This document shows, in pieces, positions 6,451-11,432 of a stretch of DNA of 11,432 nucleotides (position 1 is the stretch's first letter; each line of letters opens with the position of its first letter). The position numbers were made by a program, and so were the translations under genes. The DNA comes from Pseudomonadota bacterium (GTDB lineage: Bacteria > Pseudomonadota > Alphaproteobacteria > Caulobacterales > Caulobacteraceae). The notes beneath the pieces are model-generated. The model saw only the letters and a list, made by a program, of their open reading frames with translations, made no database searches and had not been told where the DNA came from. The stretch covers positions 1 to 11,432 of the forward strand of contig JAEYTA010000061.1 in the NCBI GenBank assembly GCA_023434265.1, given 5' to 3'.

Positions 6451-6977
6451 GCCAGCGCCGTCTCCGAGGCGACGATCCGGCTGGCGGCGTGGACCACCGC
6501 GCCGATGCGCAGCGCCGCCTGCACCTGGGTGGCGGCGACGCCGTGCTTGCGCAGCTCGCCCTCGTGGGCGTCGAGGCAGGCGCCGCAACCGTTGATCGCC
6601 GACACCGCCGTCGACCAAAGCTCGAAGTCCATCTTCTCCACGCCCGGGTTGCCGATAATGTTCATCCGCAGCTTCGCCGGAATGGTCGTGTACTCCGGGT
6701 TCTTCATCAGGTGCAGCGACCGGTAGTAGATGTTGTTCATGCCCATGATGGCGGCGGCGGCCTTGGCTGCGTTCATCGCCTCGGGCGACAGCACGGTCGA
6801 GGCCTGGGCCTCGATGGCCCTGACCACCGGGGCGACGCCGATGGCGTGGGCCGAAGCCAGGAAGCAGCCCCACTTCTGCTGGTCGTTGAGCACCGTCTCG
6901 CTGGCCAGCGACGAGAGGTTCAGCGAGATGTCCTTGCCGTAGGCGGGAATGAGGTCGCGCAGGGCGTCGATCGACAT
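6447..6977 (-). CDS. ahpD: Alkyl hydroperoxide reductase AhpD (alkylhydroperoxidase, CMD fold)
   Basis: AhpD is a cytoplasmic thiol reductant for AhpC with weak peroxidase activity of its own. In Mycobacterium tuberculosis it passes electrons from the lipoamide of DlaT/Lpd to AhpC. The 176-residue protein has the catalytic set in family register: Glu119, Cys131 and Cys134 in the CGACLDAHE motif, and His138 (Glu118, Cys130, Cys133, His137 in M. tuberculosis). The start is ATG 6977, giving MSIDALRDLIPAYGKD, because AAGGA (6985-6989) is 7 nt upstream; an earlier ATG at 6992 would put that site inside the coding sequence. It lies 125 bp downstream of ahpC in the same direction, separated by a U-tailed terminator, so its expression is likely partly uncoupled from ahpC. 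Its stop codon overlaps that of the convergent MmcQ/YjbR gene. Confidence 0.95.
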   Translation of the reverse strand: MSIDALRDLIPAYGKDISLNLSSLASETVLNDQQKWGCFLASAHAIGVAPVVRAIEAQASTVLSPEAMNAAKAAAAIMGMNNIYYRSLHLMKNPEYTTIPAKLRMNIIGNPGVEKMDFELWSTAVSAINGCGACLDAHEGELRKHGVAATQVQAALRIGAVVHAASRIVASETALA

Positions 6978-6984
6978 GGAGGGA

Positions 6985-6989
6985 TCCTT
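6985..6989 (-). promoter_or_regulatory. Ribosome-binding site deciding the ahpD start
   Basis: On the minus strand AAGGA lies 7 nt upstream of ATG 6977. It favours that start over the in-frame ATG at 6992, whose reading frame would translate through this site. Confidence 0.7.
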
Positions 6990-7052
6990 CAAAACAGGCG
7001 CGCCCGGGAAGCGAGGCTCCGCGAGCCGGGTGTCGGCGCAGCCGGAAACAAA

Positions 7053-7080
7053 ACAGGCGGCGACTTGCGCCGCCGCCTGT
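7053..7080 (-). terminator. Intrinsic terminator after ahpC, upstream of ahpD
   Basis: On the minus strand ACAGGCGGCG pairs with CGCCGCCTGT (7071-7080 with 7053-7062, ten bp) around an 8-nt loop and is followed at once by a T-rich run, TTTGTTT (7046-7052). The hairpin sits 22 bp after the ahpC stop codon and 75 bp before the ahpD start. It is the best intrinsic terminator in the window. Confidence 0.85.
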
Positions 7081-7102
7081 CAGGAAGACGCTGGCGCTAC
7101 TG

Positions 7103-7657
7103 TTACGCCGCCAGGGTCTCGCCGCCCACCGGGCGGTTGCAGGCGCACAGCTCGTCGGTCTGCAGGGCGTCGACGACGCGCAGGGTGTCCGCCGGCGCGC
7201 GGCCGACGTTCAGGTTGGTGACGTAGACGTGCTGGACGACGTTGTGCGGGTCGACCACGAAGGTGGCGCGCAGGGCGACGCCCTCTTCCTCGTTGAGGAC
7301 GCCCAGTTCGCGGGCGAACTTGCCGCCGTTGTCGGCGAACTGCCAGATCGGCAGCTTGTTCAGGTCGGCGTGGTCGCGGCGCCAGGCCAGCTTGACGAAC
7401 TCGTTGTCGGTCGAGCCGCCGAGCACGACGGTGTCGCGGTCTTCGAAGTCACGGCCGAGCTTGGCGAATTCGGCGATCTCGGTCGGGCACACGAAGGTGA
7501 AGTCCTTCGGGTAGAAGAAGATCACCTTCCACTTGCCCTCGAAGCTCTCGTTGGTGATCGGCTCGAACGCCGAGACGCCGTTCTCCTCGTGGCTGTTGAA
7601 GCCCGGCTTCACGCCGATGATCTTGAATTCAGGCAGTTTCTGACCGACGCCCAGCAT
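7103..7657 (-). CDS. ahpC: Alkyl hydroperoxide reductase AhpC (2-Cys peroxiredoxin, AhpD-dependent type)
   Basis: AhpC is a cytoplasmic peroxiredoxin that reduces hydrogen peroxide, organic hydroperoxides and peroxynitrite. The 184-residue protein has the peroxidatic cysteine Cys57 in FTFVCPTEI, the supporting YPKDFTF strand, GGSTDNEFVKLAWR near 80-93 and a C-terminal CAC pair (Cys171, Cys173) as resolving cysteines. The CxC tail resembles M. tuberculosis AhpC (Cys61, Cys174, Cys176), which is reduced by AhpD rather than by AhpF. The neighbouring ahpD gene fits this, and no ahpF is present. The start is ATG 7657 with a GAGGAG site (7666-7671) 8 nt upstream; the longer open frame above it runs through promoter sequence. 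It is divergent from the SIMPL gene, sharing a 233-bp region with an OxyR-like array, and is followed by an intrinsic terminator. Confidence 0.96.
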   Translation of the reverse strand: MLGVGQKLPEFKIIGVKPGFNSHEENGVSAFEPITNESFEGKWKVIFFYPKDFTFVCPTEIAEFAKLGRDFEDRDTVVLGGSTDNEFVKLAWRRDHADLNKLPIWQFADNGGKFARELGVLNEEEGVALRATFVVDPHNVVQHVYVTNLNVGRAPADTLRVVDALQTDELCACNRPVGGETLAA

Positions 7658-7727
7658 GTGCTGTTCTCCTCGAACGGTTGTCTGATTGGAATCCGGAAGC
7701 GCCGGGGGAGCGGCGCTGCGAGCCCCG

Positions 7728-7755
7728 ATTTGGCTGTTGCACTGCACAAAGTCAA
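7728..7755 (-). promoter_or_regulatory. Candidate ahpC promoter
   Basis: On the minus strand TTGACT (7750-7755, 5/6 to the -35 consensus) is 16 bp from CCAAAT (7728-7733, 3/6 to the -10 consensus). A weak -10 with a good -35 is typical of activator-dependent promoters. The OxyR-like array lies just upstream. Confidence 0.35.
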
Positions 7756-7758
7756 TGA

Positions 7759-7786
7759 TTGGAAACCGCATTCGGCGATAGATAGT
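7759..7786 (+). promoter_or_regulatory. Candidate promoter for the SIMPL gene
   Basis: TTGGAA (7759-7764, 4/6) and GATAGT (7781-7786, 4/6) are 16 bp apart on the plus strand. The -10 would overlap the OxyR-like array, so binding there could repress this direction. Weak evidence. Confidence 0.22.
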
Positions 7787-7814
7787 TTTTATGGCTTCGA
7801 TAGGCTGACGCCGC
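7778..7814. promoter_or_regulatory. OxyR-like spaced ATAG array in the ahpC/SIMPL divergent region
   Basis: The OxyR site known from E. coli is four tetranucleotides, ATAG-N7-CTAT-N7-ATAG-N7-CTAT, at 11-bp steps. Here ATAG (7778-7781), TTAT (7789-7792) and ATAG (7800-7803) fall exactly on that 11-bp grid. The fourth position (7811-7814, CCGC) does not match. GATAG precedes both ATAG elements. The array is AT-rich against its GC-rich surroundings and sits 23 bp upstream of the candidate ahpC -35. No oxyR gene is in the window, so the regulator is inferred. Confidence 0.4.
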
Positions 7815-7844
7815 CTGACGATCACCCTGGCCGCCCTTTACGAC

Positions 7845-7860
7845 GGCGGCGGCCGCCGCC
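7845..7860. repeat. 16-bp perfect GC palindrome upstream of the SIMPL gene
   Basis: GGCGGCGGCCGCCGCC reads the same on both strands and lies 30 bp before the SIMPL start codon, inside its likely 5' leader. It could form a stem in RNA, but such GC runs are frequent here, so chance is a fair explanation. Confidence 0.4.
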
Positions 7861-7890
7861 ACCGTGGGCCCGACCACAGAGGAGTCTTCC

Positions 7891-8766
7891 ATGCGCCGCC
7901 TGATCGCCGCCGCCCTCGTCGCCGCCACCGCCCTGCCGGCTGTCGCCCTTGCCCAGACGCCGCCCGCCACGATCGGCGAGCGTTACGTGCCCGCCCCTTG
8001 GTGGATGCGAGACCCGGTGATTGCGTCGATCGGTCACGTGCGCACCCAGGTGCCGGCCAACCGCGCCTCCTTCGCGGCCTCGTTCCAGTCGATCGACCGC
8101 ACCGCCGCGGAGGCCTCCGCGAAGGCCGCCGACCAGATCCGCGCCCTCAGCCAGACGCTGGGCTCCTATGGGGTCGACGCCGTGCGGGTCGAGACCACCG
8201 TCGCCACCCGCCCGCTCTACGACCAGTACCGCGACGAGAACGGCGTGCTCCGCGACAACGCCCGCTCGGACCGCATCGAACGCTACCAGGCCGACGCCAC
8301 GATCAGCGTCACGGTCCGCGACAGCCGGGTGCTGGAGCGGGTCTACGCCACGGTGGTCGCCGCCCAGCCGACCTCCATCGGCCAGGTCTCCTTCCACCTT
8401 GAGCCCGACAACGCGGTGAAGACCTGGCTGCAGGGCGAGGCCGTGCGCGACGCGGCCCGGCGCGCGCGCGAGGCTGCCGCCAACGCGGGCGCCAGCCTCG
8501 GCGCCGTCAAGGTGATCGACCCGACCGGCCGCGCCTGCGAGACCGACGTCCTGGCCGGCTGGCCCGCGTACGGCTCGGGCGGCCTCGCCACGGACGTCGA
8601 TTTCGCGCCGGCCTTCGTTCCGCCCCCCGCCCCGCCGCCGCCGCCTCCGGCCATGGCGCCCCGCGGCGCGCCGACCGAGCAGCAGATCGAGGCGGCCCGC
8701 CTGGCGCTCCAGCCGCCGCTGCGCGAGCTGACCGATCAGGCCTGCGTGGTCTACGCCCTCGACTGA
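7891..8766 (+). CDS. SIMPL domain (DUF541) periplasmic protein
   Basis: The 291-residue protein starts at ATG 7891 with AGAGGAG ending 6 nt upstream. Residues 1-21 are a signal peptide (LIAAALVAATALPAVALA, cleavage before Gln22). The SIMPL domain spans roughly residues 43-212: an opening strand IASIGHVRTQVPANRASF, the helix TAAEASAKAADQIRALSQTL, GVDAVRVETTVATRPLY, YQADATISVTVRDSRVLERVY, then a helix of Arg/Ala repeats and LGAVKVID. After it come an unusual proline-rich run (about 243-253) and a C-terminal segment ending in CVVYALD. Cys216 and Cys285 could form a disulfide. The best-known relative, E. coli YggE, is linked to lower oxidative stress, but the family's biochemistry is unsettled. 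Divergent placement from ahpC is consistent with a peroxide-related role; that is inference. Confidence 0.86.
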   Translation: MRRLIAAALVAATALPAVALAQTPPATIGERYVPAPWWMRDPVIASIGHVRTQVPANRASFAASFQSIDRTAAEASAKAADQIRALSQTLGSYGVDAVRVETTVATRPLYDQYRDENGVLRDNARSDRIERYQADATISVTVRDSRVLERVYATVVAAQPTSIGQVSFHLEPDNAVKTWLQGEAVRDAARRAREAAANAGASLGAVKVIDPTGRACETDVLAGWPAYGSGGLATDVDFAPAFVPPPAPPPPPPAMAPRGAPTEQQIEAARLALQPPLRELTDQACVVYALD

Positions 8767-8777
8767 CGGCCCTTGAC

Positions 8778-8804
8778 GCCCCGGCGCGGCTGCGCGACCG
8801 GGGC
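8778..8804 (+). other. Hairpin between the SIMPL and HIT genes, adjoining the HIT start codon
   Basis: GCCCCGG (8778-8784) pairs with CCGGGGC (8798-8804), and CGCG (8785-8788) pairs with CGCG (8793-8796) around a 4-nt loop, with one bulged A at 8797. The stem ends 2 nt before the HIT start ATG and buries the only G-rich segment that could bind 16S rRNA. It might act as a terminator of the SIMPL transcript or lower HIT translation. No U-tract follows. Confidence 0.55.
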
Positions 8805-8806
8805 GC

Positions 8807-9232
8807 ATGGCCGCCTTCCAGATCGACCCCGCCTTCGAGACCGGCTCGGTCCTCGCCTTCGACTGGCCGCTCTGCCAGGTCCGGCTGCAGGACGACGCCC
8901 GCTTCCCGTGGCTGATCCTGATCCCGCGGCGGGCAGGCCTGCACGAGATCGAGGACCTCACACCGTCTGAACGCGCCGCCCTGATGGAGGAGGTGGTCCG
9001 CGCCGGCCAGGTGGTTCGCGACATCGCCGCCGCCGCCGGCCGCCCGGTGCAGAAGCTCAACGTCGCCGCACTCGGCAACGTCACCGCCCAGTTGCACGTC
9101 CACGTCGTCGGCCGCCGCCACGACGACGGCCTGTGGCCCGATCCCGTCTGGGGTCGTGGCGCGGCGCTACCCTACGGCGCCCAGGCGCTTCAGCTCGTGT
9201 TGTCCGGCCTGCGCGTCAATCGGGGCGGCTGA
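8807..9232 (+). CDS. HIT domain protein (histidine triad nucleotide-binding family)
   Basis: HIT proteins are cytoplasmic nucleotide hydrolases or transferases. This 141-residue protein has the family order: an N-terminal strand with FPWLILIPRR near residues 33-42, a LHEIEDLTPSERAALMEEV helix region, KLNVAALGNVTAQLHVHVVGRR near 83-104 and a short C-terminal helix. The triad reads Q-L-H-V-H-V-V, with Gln95 in the first histidine position, the predicted nucleophile His97 and His99. The Gln variant recurs in a bacterial HIT subfamily, so activity is probably retained but different from HINT-type enzymes. After the triad, a W-P-D-P-V-W segment follows, often seen in this group. The start at ATG 8807 has no clear Shine-Dalgarno site and lies against a hairpin. 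The last 17 bp overlap the end of the convergent gene at 9216. The exact substrate is unknown. Confidence 0.87.
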   Translation: MAAFQIDPAFETGSVLAFDWPLCQVRLQDDARFPWLILIPRRAGLHEIEDLTPSERAALMEEVVRAGQVVRDIAAAAGRPVQKLNVAALGNVTAQLHVHVVGRRHDDGLWPDPVWGRGAALPYGAQALQLVLSGLRVNRGG

Positions 9233-9767
9233 GGACCAGGTCGCGGGCGCGGCCCTCGCCGCGCAATCGGCCCCGCCACCCGGCGTCGTCGCGCTCCAGG
9301 GTCGCGGCGCCCAGCCCGTCGAGGCGCAGCGTCCCGTCCTCGACCACCGCCACGCCCGCCCCCTCCGCATTGCGCCAGCCGCCCTCGACGAGGCCGCCGG
9401 CGTCGCTCAGCACGAGGTCGAACAGCACCGTCCCGTCCCGCCCGGTCGCCCGCCAGGAACCGTCCAGCGGCCCGGCCTCCTGATCGGCGCGGATCTCGGC
9501 AGAGGCGACGCCCTGGTCGTAGGCCACCTCGGCGTCGGCCGGGCTGAGTTCGTAGGAGCGGGCATAGGCGTCGACCGTCACCGGCGCGTCCAGCGGCCGG
9601 CGGTGGGCCTCACCCGCGTCGTCGCCCTCGGCGACCTCGCGACCGAAGTCGGACGGCGGCTCAAACGGCCGGATCGCCGGCGGTTCGTACAGAACCTGGG
9701 TGGATGGGTGCGGCGCAGCCTGCTGCGCCAGCAGGGCCGCGAACGCGGCTGCGATGATCCCCGACAT
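9216..9767 (-). CDS. Exported protein of unknown function
   Basis: I do not recognise this gene. The 183-residue product begins at ATG 9767 with a short signal-like segment, MSGIIAAAFAALLAQQAA, ending before a proline-containing linker (PHPSTQVLYEPPAIRPFEPP). It has no good Shine-Dalgarno sequence. The middle part is acidic (EVAEGDDAGEAHRR) and carries AYARSYELSPADAEVAYDQG. The C-terminal third (from about residue 105, DGSWRATGRDGTVLFDLVLSD) repeats glycine-tryptophan and short-strand patterns (VEGGWRN, DDAGWRGRLRGEG), suggesting a small beta-barrel or lipocalin-like fold. It contains no cysteine. The product should be periplasmic. Its 3' end overlaps the convergent HIT gene by 17 bp, so it has no space for a terminator. 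An upstream extension of the frame exists, but it overlaps the sdhC region and looks non-coding. It is likely a real gene because of the signal and codon pattern. Confidence 0.6.
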   Translation of the reverse strand: MSGIIAAAFAALLAQQAAPHPSTQVLYEPPAIRPFEPPSDFGREVAEGDDAGEAHRRPLDAPVTVDAYARSYELSPADAEVAYDQGVASAEIRADQEAGPLDGSWRATGRDGTVLFDLVLSDAGGLVEGGWRNAEGAGVAVVEDGTLRLDGLGAATLERDDAGWRGRLRGEGRARDLVLSRPD

Positions 9768-9888
9768 GACCCGAGGTTGCCGTCTCCCGGGCCCCGCGCC
9801 AAGTGCGGACAGGTCACACGCGAAATCGTGATCGACTCCGCGCTTACGTCCCGCCGTCGGGACAAGGGTCCTGTCGACCTTGGCCGCG

Positions 9889-9917
9889 TTGACCCCCCGG
9901 CTCGCGCTGACTAAAGC
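9889..9917 (+). promoter_or_regulatory. Candidate promoter of the sdhCDA operon
   Basis: TTGACC (9889-9894, 5/6 to the -35 consensus) is 17 bp from TAAAGC (9912-9917, 3/6 to the -10 consensus), 58 bp before the sdhC start. The spacing is right; the -10 is weak. It lies in the 207-bp gap between the divergent gene at 9767 and sdhC. Confidence 0.35.
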
Positions 9918-9974
9918 CGGTACACCGATAGCGGGCGGCTGATTTCGCTCGGGTTTTTGAGAACCATTCGCATC

Positions 9975-10448
9975 ATGTCGAGCCCTCCCCTCCCGGGCGA
10001 CGCCTCCAACGATCCGACGACCGACCAGACCGGCCGTTTCGTGCGTCAGCCCAACGGCCGCGTGCGGCCCCTGTCCCCTCACCTGCAGGTCTGGCGCTTC
10101 CACATCACCATGTGGGGCTCGATCCTGAACCGCGTCGCCGCCGGGGCCCTGTCGGTCGGGACCCTGTTCATCGGCGCCTGGCTGGCCGCCGCGGCCATGG
10201 GCCCGGACGCCTACGCCGCCTACGCCGGCTTCATGGGCTCGCCGCTCGGCCTTGTCGTCTGGTTCGGGATCACCTGCGCCGCCGCCTATCACCTCACCGC
10301 AGGCGTCCGGCACCTGATCTGGGACGCCGGCTCGGGCCTGACGCCGAAGGCCGCGAACAACCTGACCTGGGTCAGCCTGATCGCGGCCGGGATCGTCGCC
10401 GTCGGCTTCTGGGCCGCCCTGTTCGCCTCCGGAAAGGTGGTCCTGTGA
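9975..10448 (+). CDS. sdhC: Succinate dehydrogenase cytochrome b556 subunit SdhC
   Basis: SdhC is one of two membrane anchors of complex II, which oxidises succinate to fumarate and passes electrons to quinone. The start is ATG 9975; no good Shine-Dalgarno sequence is seen. The 157 residues begin with about 30 hydrophilic residues rich in Asp, Pro and Arg, longer than in E. coli SdhC. Then comes RPLSPHLQVWRFHITMWGSILNR. Ser49 and Arg53 correspond to the E. coli quinone-site Ser27 and Arg31, but the usual His after SIL is Asn52. Three membrane segments follow near residues 55-75, 85-108 and 131-151. His106, in YHLTAGVRHLIWD, is the predicted heme b ligand (E. coli His84). The stop overlaps the start of sdhD (GTGA), so both are coupled. 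It heads the operon sdhC-sdhD-sdhA. Confidence 0.95.
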   Translation: MSSPPLPGDASNDPTTDQTGRFVRQPNGRVRPLSPHLQVWRFHITMWGSILNRVAAGALSVGTLFIGAWLAAAAMGPDAYAAYAGFMGSPLGLVVWFGITCAAAYHLTAGVRHLIWDAGSGLTPKAANNLTWVSLIAAGIVAVGFWAALFASGKVVL

Positions 10449-10849
10449 GCAAGCCGGCCCGCTACGTGAAGCACGTCAAGGTCTCCGAGCGCGAGGGCGC
10501 CGGAGAGTGGAAGGCCGAACGCCTCTCCTCCGTGGTGCTGGTCCCGCTGGCGCTGTGGGGGCTGTGGAGCGCCTGGGCCCTGTCGGGCAGCGGGTACGAC
10601 GGCGCTCTCGACTGGTTCCGTTCGCCGATCAACGCCGTCCTGCTGGCGATCACCCTCCTGATCTCGGCCTGGCACATGAACATGGGCCTGAAGGTCATCG
10701 TCGACGACTACATCCACAAGCCGTCGTCCCGCACCGCCCTGCTGGCGCTCATCGGGGCGCTGTGCCTCCTGCTGGCCGCGGCCGGCGTCTTCTTCATCGT
10801 GCGCCTGGCGCTGGGCTCGGCCCCGCTCCCGGCCGGTCTCGGAGCCTGA
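10445..10849 (+). CDS. sdhD: Succinate dehydrogenase hydrophobic membrane anchor SdhD
   Basis: SdhD is the second membrane anchor of complex II. The 134-residue protein starts at GTG 10445, inside the sdhC stop codon, a typical coupled start. The N-terminus (MSKPARYVKHVKVSEREGAG) is basic and cytoplasmic. Three membrane segments follow near residues 29-47, 62-80 and 97-121. His77 is the predicted second heme ligand, and Asp88-Tyr89, 11 and 12 residues later, match E. coli Asp82-Tyr83 of the quinone site. The sequence HMNMGLKVIVDDYIH is the usual alphaproteobacterial signature. The sdhA start follows within 4 bp of the stop, in the same reading frame. Confidence 0.94.
   Translation: MSKPARYVKHVKVSEREGAGEWKAERLSSVVLVPLALWGLWSAWALSGSGYDGALDWFRSPINAVLLAITLLISAWHMNMGLKVIVDDYIHKPSSRTALLALIGALCLLLAAAGVFFIVRLALGSAPLPAGLGA
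10841..10844 (+). promoter_or_regulatory. Ribosome-binding site deciding the TTG start of sdhA
   Basis: GGAG, inside the last codons of sdhD, lies 8 nt before TTG at 10853. No other start is possible upstream, because the in-frame sdhD stop codon is at 10847-10849. The next alternative, GTG 10907, would fall inside the FAD-binding strand. Confidence 0.75.
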
Positions 10850-10852
10850 TCG

Positions 10853-11432
10853 TTGGCCGCCCCCAATTCGCCTGCCTACGAATTCGTCGATCACGCCTAT
10901 GACGTCGTGGTGCTCGGGGCTGGCGGCTCCGGCCTGCGCGCCGCCCTCGGCGCCGCCCAGCAGGGCCTGAAGGTCGCCTGCGTCACCAAGGTCTTCCCGA
11001 CCCGATCGCACACCGTCGCCGCCCAAGGCGGCATCTCCGCCTCGCTCGGCAACATGGGCGAGGACTCCTGGCAGTGGCACATGTACGACACCGTCAAGGG
11101 GTCGGACTGGCTGGGCGACCAGGACGCCATCGAATACCTGGTCCGCAACGCGCCGAAGGCGGTCTACGAGCTCGAGCACTGGGGCGTGCCGTTCAGCCGC
11201 ACCGAGGACGGCCGCATCTACCAGCGCGCCTTCGGCGGCATGACCCGCAACTTCGGCGAGGGCCCGGTGCAGCGCACCTGCGCCGCCGCCGACCGCACCG
11301 GCCACGCCATCCTGCACACCCTCTACGGCCAGTCGGTGCGCCGCGAGGTCGAGTTCTTCGTCGAGTATTTCGGCCTCGACCTGATCATGCAGGACGGGGT
11401 CTGCACCGGTCTGACCGCGCTGAAGCTGGACG
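10853..11432 (+). CDS. sdhA: Succinate dehydrogenase flavoprotein subunit SdhA (5' part, truncated by window edge)
   Basis: SdhA holds the covalent FAD and the succinate site of complex II, facing the cytoplasm. 193 codons are visible, starting at TTG 10853 (MAAPNSPAYEFVDHAYDVVV). The Rossmann strand VVVLGAGGSGLRAALGAA (residues 18-35) binds FAD. His53 in TRSHTVAAQGG is the predicted covalent FAD attachment site, corresponding to E. coli His45. DGRIYQRAFGG, from residue 119, and CAAADRTGHAILHTLY, from residue 143, are conserved family blocks. The rest of the subunit, with the catalytic arginine, lies beyond the window, as sdhB presumably does. Confidence 0.97.
   Translation, partial: MAAPNSPAYEFVDHAYDVVVLGAGGSGLRAALGAAQQGLKVACVTKVFPTRSHTVAAQGGISASLGNMGEDSWQWHMYDTVKGSDWLGDQDAIEYLVRNAPKAVYELEHWGVPFSRTEDGRIYQRAFGGMTRNFGEGPVQRTCAAADRTGHAILHTLYGQSVRREVEFFVEYFGLDLIMQDGVCTGLTALKLD

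Noticed and set aside
6978..7052. A small gene in the gap between ahpD and ahpC
   Set aside because: The 75-bp stretch before the terminator has no start codon with a ribosome-binding site and no coherent frame in the direction of transcription.
7845..7860. 16-bp GC palindrome as a transcription factor operator
   Set aside because: It is a simple GGC/GCC run; similar GC repeats are common across the window, and nothing ties it to a known regulator. It is kept only as a repeat.
7229..7903. A 224-codon plus-strand frame over ahpC and a 353-codon frame at 6165-7226 over ahpD
   Set aside because: Both are antisense shadows; ahpC and ahpD have all their catalytic residues on the minus strand.
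7822..9084. A 420-codon minus-strand frame opposite the SIMPL and HIT genes
   Set aside because: It has an arginine/glycine-rich composition, no motifs and no ribosome-binding site, while both plus-strand genes show family signatures.
9848..9863. Inverted repeat GTCCCG-CCGT-CGGGAC upstream of sdhC as a terminator or operator
   Set aside because: A 6-bp stem with no T run is easily explained by chance in GC-rich DNA.
10289..11317. A 342-codon minus-strand frame opposite sdhD/sdhA
   Set aside because: Antisense to well-conserved complex II genes; composition is His/Gly/Ala/Val rich with no recognisable domain.

Overview
The window is GC-rich throughout, with dense genes, GTG and TTG starts and 4-nt gene overlaps. 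The gene content (two UrcA-family proteins, an sdhC-sdhD-sdhA operon without a hydrophobic-helix start on SdhC, an AhpC/AhpD pair, MmcQ/YjbR, a SIMPL protein) suggests an alphaproteobacterium, most likely Caulobacterales (Caulobacter/Phenylobacterium/Brevundimonas-like). The genus cannot be fixed from the sequence alone. I see no insertion sequence, prophage, CRISPR array, tRNA or rRNA; this reads as core chromosome.

Layout. (1) 1-1091, minus: 5' part of ffh (SRP GTPase), cut by the window edge, with a probable long leader carrying a strong hairpin. (2) 1424-2222, plus: two tandem small secreted UrcA-family genes, each followed by a hairpin; the second hairpin is a symmetric terminator shared with the convergent gene. 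(3) 2338-4515, minus: a lipoprotein M3 zinc metallopeptidase (Dcp/oligopeptidase A type), divergent from (4) murI, 4644-5504, a glutamate-racemase family protein. (5) 5564-6450, plus: a secreted SRPBCC protein translationally coupled to an MmcQ/YjbR protein. (6) 6447-7657, minus: ahpC then ahpD, a peroxiredoxin system with a U-tailed terminator between the two genes. (7) 7891-9232, plus: a SIMPL/DUF541 periplasmic protein and a HIT-family protein. (8) 9216-9767, minus: an unrecognised exported protein whose 3' end overlaps the HIT gene. (9) 9975 to the window end, plus: sdhC, sdhD and the start of sdhA, the succinate dehydrogenase (complex II) operon.

How the genes work together. AhpC reduces peroxides and AhpD is its CxxC reductant; both are transcribed away from a shared 233-bp region that also serves the SIMPL gene. 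That region holds an OxyR-like spaced ATAG array, so a small peroxide-response module is a reasonable inference. SdhC and SdhD anchor SdhA (and SdhB beyond the window) in the membrane and carry heme and quinone sites. The other genes are housekeeping or uncharacterised and do not form one obvious pathway. I did not find a clearly novel system; the best leads are regulatory architecture (ahpC leader region, ahpC/ahpD terminator, ffh leader hairpin), the UrcA duplication and some unusual sequence features in MurI and SdhC.
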